Shown here piece by piece: positions 1-10,800 of a stretch of DNA of 64,000 nucleotides. The position numbers and the translations under genes are program-made. Origin of the DNA: Micractinium sp. NFX-FRZ (taxonomy: Eukaryota > Chlorophyta > Trebouxiophyceae > Chlorellales > Chlorellaceae); NCBI GenBank assembly GCA_029339195.1, contig JAPTJF010000003.1, forward strand, positions 248,001 to 312,000, given 5' to 3'. Position 1 is the stretch's first letter, and each line of letters starts with the position of its first letter. The notes below the pieces were generated by a model. That model was not told the DNA's origin, did no database searches, and worked only from the letters and a program-made list of their open reading frames with translations.

Positions 1-761
1 AGGAGGGCGGGACGAGCAGGTGTGCGGTGGCAGGTACAGGGCAGGATACAGGGGCAGGGCTGCGGCCTTCGCGGCGTGCCCAGAAGGGGGGTCAGAACAA
101 CACCGCCCTATCATGTGGCTGGGGGGGGATGCAGTACAGCACGGCAGTGTTTGGTAAAAGCGGCGTCAGCCGCTCCGCGGGCAAACACGTGTGCCGTGAG
201 GGACGCCAAGCAAAAGCAGGATGAGGGCACAGGCAGCGCTTCAGCGCTGCTTGAGACGGGGGCTTTATGGACAGGCAGGAAGGAATAGAAGAAGGGCAGG
301 GGGGAACGGGTCATGACGGAACTCGGAGCATGGCGGGAGAGGGCGGGTGAGTAGTGTTGGGGATAACATGACGATGCCCTGCCGAGCCTTGCTGGAAGGG
401 TGGCGGGTGCAGGGGTTGCCAAGGGTTACAGGCGGCATCGAGGTGCAGGCCAGGGGGCCTAAATGTTTGTCTGGACGCGGCCAGGTGGCGCCACGTAGGC
501 GCCAGCTGGTGCCGACGGAGCCGCAGTAACACAGCTTCTCTCTGCTGGCTGGGCTAGAAGGGGTTCTCTTCTCTTGTCTTGGGGTGCATTGTGAGGATGG
601 CAGACGGGCCCTCAATGCGGGCAGGGCCGCTGGCGCAGCGGATGCTCGGGGCAAGGTGCCGCAGCTCTTGCCGGCCAGCTGCTCTTGCCGGCAAGCGGCG
701 CGCCTCGCACCCTTGGGCTCTCTCAGAACCCTCGGGCCTGGGGTGCATGCGCTGTGGCGCC
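1..761. other. Non-coding flank, no supported gene
   Basis: This stretch lies downstream of the stop codon of the minus-strand gene that ends at 762. It probably holds that gene's 3' UTR and intergenic DNA. Long open frames exist on both strands but have only the low-complexity Pro/Arg/Ala composition of GC-rich DNA, and I see no splice-consistent exon chain. Confidence 0.5.
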
Positions 762-3700
762 TCACACCGCCATGCGCATGGGCAGGGCCACCACGCGGCG
801 GGTAACCACCATGACTGCCACCACGCAGGCCACCTTGAGGATGGCGACCTCGATGGAGCGGGGGCGGGGGGCGCCGTCGGCGCCGCCGGATGCCGCCGGG
901 TCCAGGCCGGCCCTGCAGAGGGGAGGTGGCAAGAGGGGGAGCAGGAGGGGTGATGCTGGAGGGTTGGGAGGCAGGCGTAGCGGCAGCATGGTTGGTGGCT
1001 GGCAGGGCTGCTGCTTGCAGGCGGGCGCGGAAGCGGCAGGCGGGCGGGTGTGCGGGCAGCCCGCCATCCACAGCGCAGCCAGCCAGGCAGCACGACGGGG
1101 TGGGGAGGCTGGGGAGGCCGCTCGAAGGTCGGCATGGCAGCGCAAACCCGCTCTGAGAGCAGGCGGCAGGACAGCGTGGCTCCGGGGACTCACAGAGCGA
1201 TGCGCAGGCTCTCCCCCAGTCCGCGGATGTAGTTCCCCAGGTGGCAGAAGGCCTGTTGGGGTGGAGGAGAGGAGGGGGGTGGGAGGTGAGGTTCAGTGTT
1301 AAGCAGGGGGTGGCACGGCTGGGTGAGGGTGGCCGCCGGTTTCCAAGGGTGAGCGGGAGCAGGGTGGGCAGAAATAGGGGGGAGCGGGGCAAGCCGGTGG
1401 GCAAGGGAAGGAATGGACAGCCGGGGCGCAGGGTCCCTGCTGCATGCGGCAGGCGCAGGCGACCGGCTGTGCAGGTTGACCGCCTCACCCGCCCTCTCAC
1501 CCCTCCCTCCCCCTCCCTCCCTCCCCCCCCCGCCAGCTCACCAGGCCAACCTGCACCGCCGCCGTGGCCACGCCCCGCTGGATGCCGGCCAGCAGGCCCA
1601 GCAGGGGGTTGCCGCCCGGGCCGGGGCGCCCGGCGGGGGCGCCGTACTCTGCGCGGGGGGCCGGGGGCAGGGGGGCAGGGCAGGAAGCGGGGCGCACAAG
1701 GGTGAGCGGGGGCGAGGGTGTGGACGAGGGTGACAGCAGGAGGGTGGCGCACAAGCAAGCACGCCCCATCATGTGAAGGTAGGGAGCATAGGCAGGGGCA
1801 ACACTTTGGCGTCGAAAGCACGCTCGTCCTTGGCACCAAAAACCTTGGAAACCTTCTACCACCGAAACCATGTGCACCTTCCCACTCACCGCATTCGCTC
1901 CAAGTGAATGGTACCAAAAACTGGGCAAACCCCAACCACTGAACCACGTCCATTGCCCCCACTCACCGCACTCGCTGCTAGTGCTGGTGCTGGAGCGGAG
2001 CTGTTTTTGCAGTACATGGCACCCCAAAACTTTGGAGACCTCAGCGAGCAAACACCATGCACCGTGCCCCCGCTCACCCCACTCGCTGCCGCTGGCGTTC
2101 GAGGCGGTGACCTCCTCCAAGTGAACAGGGCAGCACAACCTGGGCAAACCTCCACCGCTCAACCATGTGCACCATCCCCACGTACCGCACTCGCTGCTGA
2201 CGCTCGAGGCGGTGAGCTTCTCGATCGACCTTGTAGATCCCAATCATCACACAACATGCACCCTTCCCGCTCACCGCACTCGCTGCTTGTGGTAGAGGCG
2301 GTGAGCTCCTCCAAGTAAAGGGCGCGGGCGGGGGCGGGCAGCATGTCGGGGCTGGCGCGGTTGACCAGCAGCACAAAGGCGGGGTCCTGCATCAGGCGCG
2401 CCTCAATCGCGCTCATCACCTCCCGGTCGTTGAGCTGCGCCGGGGCATGGGTGGGAAGAGAGGGTGAGGGGGTGCAGGGGTGGCGTTGACATCAGCATAC
2501 ACAAAAGTGTGTGGTCTTATGCTGCCCCATCAGGCAACCGCCTCGTCGTTGAGCTGCGCCGGGGTAGGGGGATGACAAAGGGCGGGCGGCGGTGTCAGCA
2601 TGCACACAAGTTCATGTCTTGTGCTGCCCGCTAAGGGAAACGCCGCGGAGAGCGGGGGTAGTGAGGACCGCCCCTCCAGCGCCGCCCCCGCACACTTCAC
2701 TGTCACACCACTGCGACCTGTGCACACGCTCGCGCCCCCGGAACCTTCTGCAGCTCGACATCCCCTCCATTGTTCACTTGCCTGCCACCTACCCCACAAT
2801 ACCTCCTCCTCCCCAGCCGCCCACCCCACCACCCCAGGAGGGGCCACCTCACAATGCTTGCCAGGCACCCCCGCGAGACCTCCTCCTTACCCCTGCCCCC
2901 CACCCCCCACAATGCTGGAGGCAGCTCACCACCCCAAGAGGAGCTCACAATGCTGGTGACGGCGGAGGAGAGAAGGTCCAGGGAGGACAGCTCCTCCATG
3001 CCCTCCCCAGCCGCCGCAGCCGCCCCGGTGCCGTAGCCATACGGCTCGTAGGCCGGCTCAGCGGCAGCCATCAAAAGGTTGGCTGCCGACCCCTCGCTGC
3101 TGGCGTCGCTCTCAGAGTCGATTTCCTCGATGATGGGGCCACCGCCGCCCATGTAAGCAGCGGCAGGGAGCGGGTCAGACGCCACGGGGCTGCGGGGCGG
3201 GCGGGTGGGGCGGGAGGAGGAGTTGGGGGATCGTCGGGCAGGGCGGCAGGCGGCAGCGGGCGGCCGTCCTGGCGGTCAGGGATGCCACAGGCAGGTGGGA
3301 GCATTTGTGGTGGCAACGGGTGCAGGGGCAGTTGTGCTGCTTCCAGTGCGGACCTACCACCAATCGCAGGGGTAAGGGGCACCGCAGCCAGGACTACAAG
3401 CGCTCAGCCCCGCCCGCCCCAGCGCACAAAGAGAGCGCCCACCTGGCGCGCTGCTCCACCGTCACCCCGCCCAGCGCTGCCAGCTGAGAGATGGCCTGAG
3501 ACACCTGCAGGCAGGGCATAAATGTACAAATACAACAGCATTTCATGAGAACAGCGGGGTCATACCTTGGCCCTGCTGAGTGCGTTGGACAGCAGGTGCC
3601 ATGCATCCAGCAGGTGCTCTGGCTGCCCACAAAGCAGATGCCTGCAGCAGGCACCCGCCACCGCCCCCCCACCTCGTGCTGCTGCACCGGGTGCGCCTGC

Positions 3701-4139
3701 AGGCCGATGTGCACAAAGCCGTCCGACTGCAGGTGATAAAAGGGTTACAGGGGCAGTGAAGAGGCGGAGTTCGAGGCAGGGCCGCGTGGCGGGCACACAG
3801 AGCGGCGCCGGCGCTCTCTTTATCCGCACGCCAGCGCCGCCGCCGGCGGGACCCCTGCACTGCTGCCCCTGCGCCGCCCCCGCGCACCTCCTCCATCGCC
3901 ATGCGCGTTGTATCGCCCAAGGGGGCGCCAGAAGAGGAGCCATGCTGCACACAGAGTGCAGGAGGGGGGCCAAGCGGGGCAGGGTTTCGGTGATCGGAGT
4001 CGCGCTGCGCCTCCTCCTATCCAGCTACCCAGCCCCTCCTCACCGGTGGCTGACTGGTAGGGGCGGCGCGCTGCACGCCGGCGGCCACCAGGCCCGCGGG
4101 CACGGCGGCCTTGGAAAATTGAGCTGCCAGGCGCTGCAT
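762..4139 (-). CDS. Unrecognised nine-exon protein with C-terminal membrane helix
   Basis: I do not recognise the family. Nine exons join in phase on the minus strand: 4139-4044, 3944-3888, 3726-3673, 3504-3443, 3189-2949, 2434-2275, 1648-1542, 1252-1194 and 912-762, giving 328 aa. The N-terminus (MQRLAAQFSKAAVPAG) is basic, Ala-rich and poor in acids, like an organelle leader. The middle is acidic (EEIDSESDASSEG, about residues 115-127). A helical block follows (about 171-223, containing LNDREVMSAIEARLMQDP), and a single hydrophobic segment (VAILKVACVVAVMVV) lies close to the C-terminus. The start was chosen because it opens the leader and lies 184 nt from a divergent gene. A tail-anchored or single-pass plastid/mitochondrial membrane protein is possible, but this is inference. 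The introns after exons 5 and 6 hold repeated copies of exon junctions (see separate entries). Confidence 0.7.
1885..2320 (-). repeat. Five degenerate copies of a 5' splice junction inside an intron
   Basis: The exon ending at 2275 and its donor (plus-strand reading CTCACCGCACTCGCTG) are followed in the downstream intron by four more copies at about 2182-2225, 2072-2125, 1962-2000 and 1885-1910. Several also keep the neighbouring GAGGCGGTGA and CTCCTCCAAGT segments and the upstream ACCATGTGCACC text. Spacing is about 77-110 bp. The copies are diverged and out of frame with each other, so they are not extra exons of the same protein. Confidence 0.8.
2421..2640 (-). repeat. Tandem copy of an exon start and its acceptor
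   Basis: The exon beginning at 2434 (minus strand, CTCAACGAC after GGCGCAG) is preceded in the intron by a second copy of the same junction at about 2541-2565, 119 bp away. The repeat continues into intron text: a GTCAGCAT-CACA-GTGCTGCCC string recurs near 2487-2527 and 2591-2630. So the unit is exon start plus adjacent intron. Confidence 0.75.
2785..2960 (-). repeat. Repeated 5' splice junction copies
   Basis: The true donor of exon 5 lies at 2949/2948 (plus strand reading GAGCTCACAATGCTGG). Similar segments occur at about 2901-2920 (CCCCCCACAATGCTGG) and 2843-2860 (CCACCTCACAATGCTT), with a weaker one near 2793 (CCACAATACC). The flanking ACCCCAAGAG / ACCCCAGGAG text repeats as well, which marks tandem duplication and not chance. 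Confidence 0.6.
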
Positions 4140-4322
4140 AGTGGCTCCCTGTCGTCTCCGTTCGTGTCTGCAGGCTCTGGCAGCCTCGGGGGGATGTCGA
4201 GCGCGCCGGGCGTGCCGGAAGCTCGAGGTGGAGCCCCAAAGTGCGCGGTACGGCAGTACTCTTACTTTGGCCGCTAATTGCAAGCCCATGCCGTCATGCA
4301 TGCATCTTGAAAGCATCCCAAC
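4140..4322. promoter_or_regulatory. Short divergent intergenic region, probable shared promoter
   Basis: Only 183 bp separate the start codons of the minus-strand membrane protein gene and the plus-strand RRM protein gene. Both 5' UTRs and promoters must fit here or overlap. I see no clear TATA box. Assignment as a bidirectional promoter rests on spacing alone. Confidence 0.45.
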
Positions 4323-6781
4323 ATGCCCGGGCTGTTCGACAACCTGTGGGGCGAGCAGCATGCCTCGCCGGGCTCTGGCCTCTTCAGCGCCAGCAGCAAG
4401 TTCGCTGCTGCTCCGCCGGCAAGTCGGTCAGGAGGCGACAAGCACGGCGGAGTAGCGGCGGCGCAGCCAGCAGCCGAGGCAGCACCAGCGGCGGCGGCGC
4501 CCTCCGGCGGCGCTGGCGGCAGCGGCAAGAAGAAGCGGCGAAAGCAGGAGCAGGAAGGGCAGCAGCCAGCAGCGCCGGCGGCAACGGCAGCAGCGCCAAG
4601 CGGAGAAGCAGGGGACCGCCAGAGCAAGAAGCAGCGGAAGGACAAGGGGCAGCGGGACCAGCAGGCAACTGCGGCCGCTGCAGCAGCGGCGGCAGCGCAG
4701 GCCACGCAGCCTGCCGAGGCGCCAGGCAAAAAGGCAGGCAAGGCGGGCAAGGCGGGCAAGGCAGGCAGCAAGAGTGCAGCAACCGCGGAAGCAGCAGCCG
4801 CAGCAGCCGCAGCAGCAGCAGCCACCGCAGATCCAGCCGAGCAGCTCAAGCAGGCTAAGAAGCCGAAGAAGAAGAAGCAGGCGGCAGCAGGCCCAGCAGA
4901 CACGCCAGGCGCAGCGGCAGCAGCGGTGCCCGAGGCGCCGGGCGGCGAGCAGGCAGAAGCGGCAGCCAGCCAGCCAGCCAAGAGCTTGAAGAAGGAGGCC
5001 GGCAAGGAGAAGGGCAGCAGCAAGGGGGAGAAGGGCAGCAAGCCGGCGGAGGAGGACAAGGATAAGGAGGACGAGCGGCTGCCCCGCACCGTGTTTGTGG
5101 GCAACCTGCCTGCCACAGTGAAGCGCAAGTCCCTGGTCCGCCTCTTCACCCCCTGCGGCGCCGTGGACAGTGTGCGCCTGCGCAGCCTGCCCCTGAAGCA
5201 GCAGGACCCGGAGAGCAAGGCAGCCAAGATTCCGAGGCGGGGGCAGATTGCGGCGGGCGCGATCGACACCGACCACTCGGCGCACGCGTGAGTGGGGGGC
5301 TGATTGTGTGCATGTGTGGGAGCGCTGCTGGTTGGGTGTGCGGGTGGGATGGGCATATGTGAGTGGAGAAGTGGGGGTGAGATGGAGGGTTTGCGTGAGA
5401 GAACAAGGGGCAGCTGCTGGGAGCAGGTTGCTGGGAGGCCGGGCCCTTCCCAGCCTCTAACGACACCCTGGCCCGCCCCTGCCCAATCATCCCTGCACTC
5501 GGTGCCCTCTCAGCTCCACAGCACCCAGCCTGCCTATCCACCCCCGCCCTCCCTCCCCCAACCTTGCGTATCACCTACCACCCTTCCCCCCCCTGCAGTT
5601 ACGTCGTGTTTGAGGAGGAGGCGGCGGTGGAAGCTGCCCTGAAGCTCAACATGACGCAGGTGGGGACCAGGGTTACATGTACATTGTTGGAGTGAGAAGA
5701 GTGACATGCATGTTGTTATAGTGAGAGTGACATGTATGCTTCTTGGAGCGAGAGTGACAAGTCAACACGCGGAGGTGGCTGTGTTGGGTGGTGGTGTCTC
5801 TTTCCGTGTTCGCGCAGCTGGCTGGCTGGCATCTTTATGTTCGCCCCAGCCTCCCAGCCTGTTGGTTGGTCAACCACAGGTTGGTCAGCCACAGGGGCCC
5901 CGAGAGCTCCGCACCCCGCATCAGCGCCTGCCCTCCCTGCCGCCCGCCTTCCCACCCACGTGCCTGCCCACCTCCCTGCCTGCAGTTTGAGGGGCACCAC
6001 CTGCGTGTGGACCGCGCGGCTCCCAAGGCCGCCAAGGGGGCCGTCCAGTTTGACCCCACACGCTCCATCTTTGTGGGCAACCTGCCGCACAATGCAGAGG
6101 TGGGTGGCTGGGCAGGGGGATGTAGGCAGGCGTTGCTGTGCACGGAGGCCACGCACAGGGGGCCTGGGCGGCTCCGCACGGCCGCCTCGTTGTGTGGAGC
6201 CACCTTTTGTGAAGGAGGGCAGGGAGGCAGGCCAAGGATGGAACTCACAGGACGGGCAGCCGATATGCGGCTGTGGAGCTCTTCTCGCCGTCTCCTCACG
6301 CCCCGTCCTGTGTCGATGCGCACACACGTGCATGCCGTTACCGACCCCTTCGTATGCTTCCTGCTGCTCCGCCTGCCTCCTGCAGGACGAGCAGCTGATC
6401 CGGCTGTTCGGCACCGGCAATGTGGAGGCCGTGCGGGTGGTGCGCGACGGCCGCACGGGCGCCGGCAAAGGGGTGGCCTTTGTGCTGCTGCGCAGCCAGG
6501 AGGCGTCCAAGGCCGCCCTGAGGGCGCACAAGCATGCGGAGCTTGGAGGGCGCAAGCTGCGGCTGACGGTTGTGACTCGAGGGGAGGGCGGGCCCGGGGG
6601 CAAGGGCAAGCCGGCCGCGTGGCAGCAGGGCAAGAGCAGCGGCGGCAGCGGCGACGGGGACAAGGCCAGCGGCCCCGGCAAGAAGATGAAGCGCAAGCCA
6701 GGGGGCAAGCGGCCCGCGGTGGCAGCACGCAAGCAGGCGGACAGGCTCAAGGCCAAGGCCGGCAGGGTGCAGAAGCGGTAG
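4323..6781 (+). CDS. Two-RRM nucleolar RNA-binding protein, RBM34/Nop12 type
   Basis: Four exons join in phase: 4323-5287, 5599-5659, 5986-6099 and 6386-6781, giving 511 aa. Residues 1-250 are a low-complexity Ala/Lys/Gln region with basic clusters (KKKRRK-like) typical of nucleolar proteins. RRM1 (about 255-350) shows RNP2 VFVGNLP and RNP1-like YVVFEEE, and is split by two introns. RRM2 (about 368-446) shows SIFVGNLP and GKGVAFVLL. The basic tail has the PAVAARKQ element common in RBM34 relatives. In yeast and animals this family acts in the nucleolus in large-subunit pre-rRNA processing; that role here is by family. ATG 4323 is the first in-frame start. A TGTAA, the usual chlorophyte polyadenylation signal, lies about 140 nt past the stop. 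Confidence 0.9.
5660..5765 (+). repeat. Roughly 30-bp minisatellite in an intron of the RRM gene
   Basis: Three imperfect copies of a unit built from ACATGTA-TTGTTGGAGTGAGAGTG lie just after the donor of exon 2. The repeat begins directly beside the splice site, like the junction-linked repeats in the other genes, but here I cannot show that exon sequence is part of the unit. Confidence 0.6.
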
Positions 6782-7858
6782 CGGCGCGGCAACGGCAGTG
6801 GACACGGCGGGGGGCAGGCAGGGCAGCAGAGACGTCCACGCCACCTGCACCCGCTGGTTCCTTCATACATCTGCACCTGCCGCCCGGCTCCCTACCCCCA
6901 TGTGCTGCCCCCGCTGGCTGTAAGAGCACTGCTGTGCTGTTGTGTGCAACAAATGAGCAGCGCGTGGCGACCGCATGATGCGAGCACCAGAGTGAATGCA
7001 CGGCATTGCATCAGTGTTTGCATGTTGGTGAACAGGTGGATGGTAACAACCAACAAACAGTCGGCCTTCCTGCAGTGGGGAATCCAGGCAGGATGTGGGG
7101 AAGGATGCCTCCCCACTGGTGGCACCCTTGCAGCACTGAATGATCGAGTAACCCATATTATAATACCGGGGGAGGGGGGGCAGAAATGGCCTGTAACGTG
7201 GCCTGGTTGGCCACGTGCCAGCCGGCAGTTGGTTATGAGTTGTGCACCAGAAACAGCGGCGGTCCGGCAGGCATCCCGGACAATGCGGCGGCGGCGGCGG
7301 CGGCGGCGGCGGCCGCAGCTCCCTGGTTCGGAGGGTGCAGGCGCGGCGTGATCCTCCGTGCTGCACAAACCTCATACATGTTTCGACATAACTGAAGTGG
7401 AACTGTGCGGTACTGGAAGAGAGAGCCTCTTGTCGAACCGGCGGAAAACGGGGCAGCTCCTGCCGTAGGCAGAGCTGCATAAACCCTGCCGTAAGTACCC
7501 TGGCCGACTCATGGCTTCTCGTGGGCCGCCTCTGGAGTATAGTACTTCTCGCTATACAGCGCATCGCCTACACGCAGCTGTCCTGACGCCCCGACCCGTC
7601 CGTCCGGGGCGCCGTGCAGCACGCATCTTCACGCGCAACGCGGTCAATTGTGTAGTGCAGAGACCTTGAAAGCTTCCGGGCTGGGTTGCGCATTCTGCGG
7701 GAGGGGTGCACAGTCCTGACCGGCCGCCGCCTTTTGTCGTGAGCTGCACCCCTCTGCGGCCATTTATCGTCTCCTGGTGCAAGAGCAGCCGGGAGCACGA
7801 GGGACGGGCCTGACCGGCAAGGCGCAGGTGGCGAGCAAGGCTGCCGTCAGCGGCGGCC
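6782..7858. other. Intergenic, 3' UTR and upstream region; GCG-repeat tract
   Basis: No exon chain is supported. TGTAA near 6919 is a likely polyadenylation signal for the RRM gene. A (GCG/CGG)n run at about 7282-7313 gives spurious poly-Ala and poly-Arg frames. The last few hundred bases must contain the promoter of the sulfotransferase gene. Confidence 0.5.
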
Positions 7859-10800
7859 ATGCACCAGCACCGGCCGGCTGGCGGTGACCAGGTAGGGCAA
7901 GCCGGGTGTGGGCATACGTCACACGACGTGCATGGCACATCGCAGCCGCTGCCAAAAACTATAAGGCCCTGCATGAATGTGCGCAAATGACAGCTGGGAC
8001 AGCGATGTCATCCCTCTTCCCCTCCCCACCCTTCCATCATGACGCGCATGATGTGCCCGCCCGCAGGCCTCACCGCTGCCAGCGCCCCGCAGGCCTCCGT
8101 CAGCACGCCCGCACCGGCGCCTGCTGCCCCATCTCGTCATCTGCATCATCCTGCTTGGTGCCATGCTCACATGGCAGCCGCGGCTGCATGCGGCGGTGAG
8201 GCAGCTGCAGCAGCACGCCTTGCAGCCAAGCGCAGCCTGCGGCAGCTCAGATGGCGCCAGCAGCTGCAGCAGAGAAGGCTCCGGTGCGCCAAGTGCAGGT
8301 GCTGCCAGCGCTAACAGTACCGGGCAGCGGCACAGGCGCATGTCACACTCTGCAGTAGCCTCCGTGGTCAACCAGCACACCATGGCCAGCAGAACCAGCG
8401 GCAGTGGCATGGGCAGCAACGATGAGGACGGTGCACTGGCCCAGGCGGCTAGCGGCAGCGTGGCGCCTCCTGCTGATGCCAGTACGCGTGGCGGTGGCAA
8501 CGCTGCAGCCCCTGCTGGCAGCACTGTCGCTGCTGTCGCTGCAGCCCCTGCCAGCAGTGCAGGTGGTGCTTCCACTGCTGCTGCCCCTGCCAGCAGTGCA
8601 GGTGGTGCTTCCACTGCTGCTGCCGCTGGCAGCGAAGGTGCAGCTGGCACCGCCGCGGGCGCTGCGTCCAGTGTAGCCTCTGGCAGCCCAGTCGGAGCTG
8701 GCGCAAGCTTAGGCGCTGCCGCCACTGCAGCGGCGGGTGGCGCAGCTGCACCTGTTCAAGCTGACAGCGGCGGAAACAGCAGCAACAGCGGCCCCAGCAA
8801 CGGCAGCGGCAGCAGCATTGCTATGGTTTCCATCGTGGGGGAGCGGCACTCAGGTGGGTGCCGCTGTGCTGCCAGCGTGGATGACCTGCAAGCACACGCT
8901 CGATCCCTGCAAGCATGAGCAGGCCGGCAACGTGCAGTGCAGGGGCATGCTGCTGCTTTCGCCACCCTCGGAGCGGTGCCCCTCCTCGGGCACCGCACCG
9001 GGCCCTGTCCGCACACATTGCTGGCCTGCCACACACGCACACACACTGCCATACCCCTCAGGCACACACAATAGCCTCACGCCATGCCTGCCTGTCACAG
9101 CAACTGCTGTCTGACTCCCTCCTTGCGTGCAGGAACAAACCTTGTTGAGCAGCTGCTGACCCGCAACCTCGACGGGCTGCAGGTGCTGGTGCAGGATGGT
9201 TTGACGGCCTACAAGCATTGGATGCAGGTGCGGGGGGGCATGCGCAAACATGCGCACTGAGCCGTGTTGCCGGGGCCTTTTAGTGTGAAGAAGTGAAGCT
9301 GCTGGCGAGTCGACCGTCAGACCAGGAGCAGCTTCCCTGTGTGTGTGCATCTTTGTGGGCTGTTCACGTCCGCCCCTTCAAAATCGGCTGTGTGTCGCCA
9401 CACCAGGCCACAGAGCCCAAGCTCCCCTTCCGCCCCTCCCTGCCCGCAGCCGCTGCCCACCGATGAGCGCTGGCTGTCGCTCATGCTGGAGGATCGGGAC
9501 CCCCGCACGCTGCCCCTGCTGAGGGAGAGCCCTCACAGGGTGCTGGTGGTATTGCCCGTGAGGAACGCCTACGACTGGTTTTACGCCATGAAGAACATGT
9601 GCCACTGCTGCACCAAAATCCAGCACTTACAGTAAGGGCGGGGCTGGGGGGTGGCGTGCAAGGACGGTTTTGCCAGAGGGCGCTTGCCAACGGAGGGCGC
9701 TTTGTGCTGACCTGGCCGCGGGTGCCTGCTCGGCTCCCTCACTCATGCCTCGGCTGCTCATCCTTCCCTCCCGGCATTTCCGGCTCACGCGGCCGCCCTT
9801 CTTTGGCGCTGCCCCACCTGCTATCGGCCCTCCCTGGAGCCCCTCCTGCCAGTGCCCGCCCTTCCTGCTGCCGCTCGCCCGCACACGTGACCCTCCCCCC
9901 ACCGACCGCATGCATGTGGACCAGCCAGCCGGTGGAAACGCAGTTTCTGACCATGGGCACGTGAGTGTCTGTTGTTGCACTGATTTCAATCCTGCAGGTG
10001 GGACAGTTTCATCAAGACGCAGTACATGCCGACAGGGGTACGCATCCCTGGGACGAACAAGAGCTGCGAGATAGGTGAATGCCCTGCCCTGGCACGCCTG
10101 CCCCTTTGTTTTCCTTTCTTTAGGTGGTGCTGCTGCTGGTGCTGGTGCTGTGGATGCTGGCATGTCTGTCTGCCTGCTGGGCTGCCTGCTGGTGCTGGTG
10201 CCTGCCTGCCTGCCTGCCTGCTCATGCTTGCAGGTGCGCCGCCAGCTCAGCGCCTGCAGTGCGGATGTGCTCCACCAGGCACCAATGTGTGCCCTGCATG
10301 CACTGGCATGTGCTGTTGAGCCCCCTGTTTTGGGTGCGGGTGCATGCTGCTCACGCCCCTTTGGCCCGCCCCTTGTGATCGTTGCCCGCAGATGTCAACA
10401 TCCACGCCAACGGCTCAGCATTCGGCACGGTGCTGGACATGAGGTGAGGCGCTGCATGCACGTAGAACCAACCTGGCAGCCCCGCGCTGTTCCAGGGGTG
10501 TGTGTCGCACTTTGTTTGCGGAATCCAGACTGTAAACCCAAAAAAGCAAAACGCAAGGCGGTGCACGCAGACCCAACCTGACCAGAGGCGGGCAGGGCAG
10601 TACAGCCCCGCCCTCTGCACCACGTCGCACCGCACACCCTGCGGCACACCTTGGTTAGGGCAGGCGCGCTGCTCTGGCTCCCGTGCAACGCAACCGTGCT
10701 TGGCTCATCTGGCGCTGGGTCCTGATCCCACCACCAATCCACCGTGCTGACACCCTCTCTCCTGGTCCCTGCAGGGCGGTCAAGCTGCGCAGCTGGCTGG

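Noticed and set aside
265..1962. 565-aa minus-strand open frame
   Set aside because: Low-complexity Pro/Arg/Ala reading of GC-rich DNA. It overlaps the spliced exons 1648-1542, 1252-1194 and 912-762 in another frame.
1885..2320. CRISPR-like array
   Set aside because: The repeats are degenerate, unevenly spaced, include exon text and sit in a eukaryotic intron.
10075..10378. Hydrophobic Cys/Leu-rich frames resembling membrane segments
   Set aside because: They lie in an intron of the sulfotransferase gene made of TGCTGG/CTGCC repeats; no splice support.
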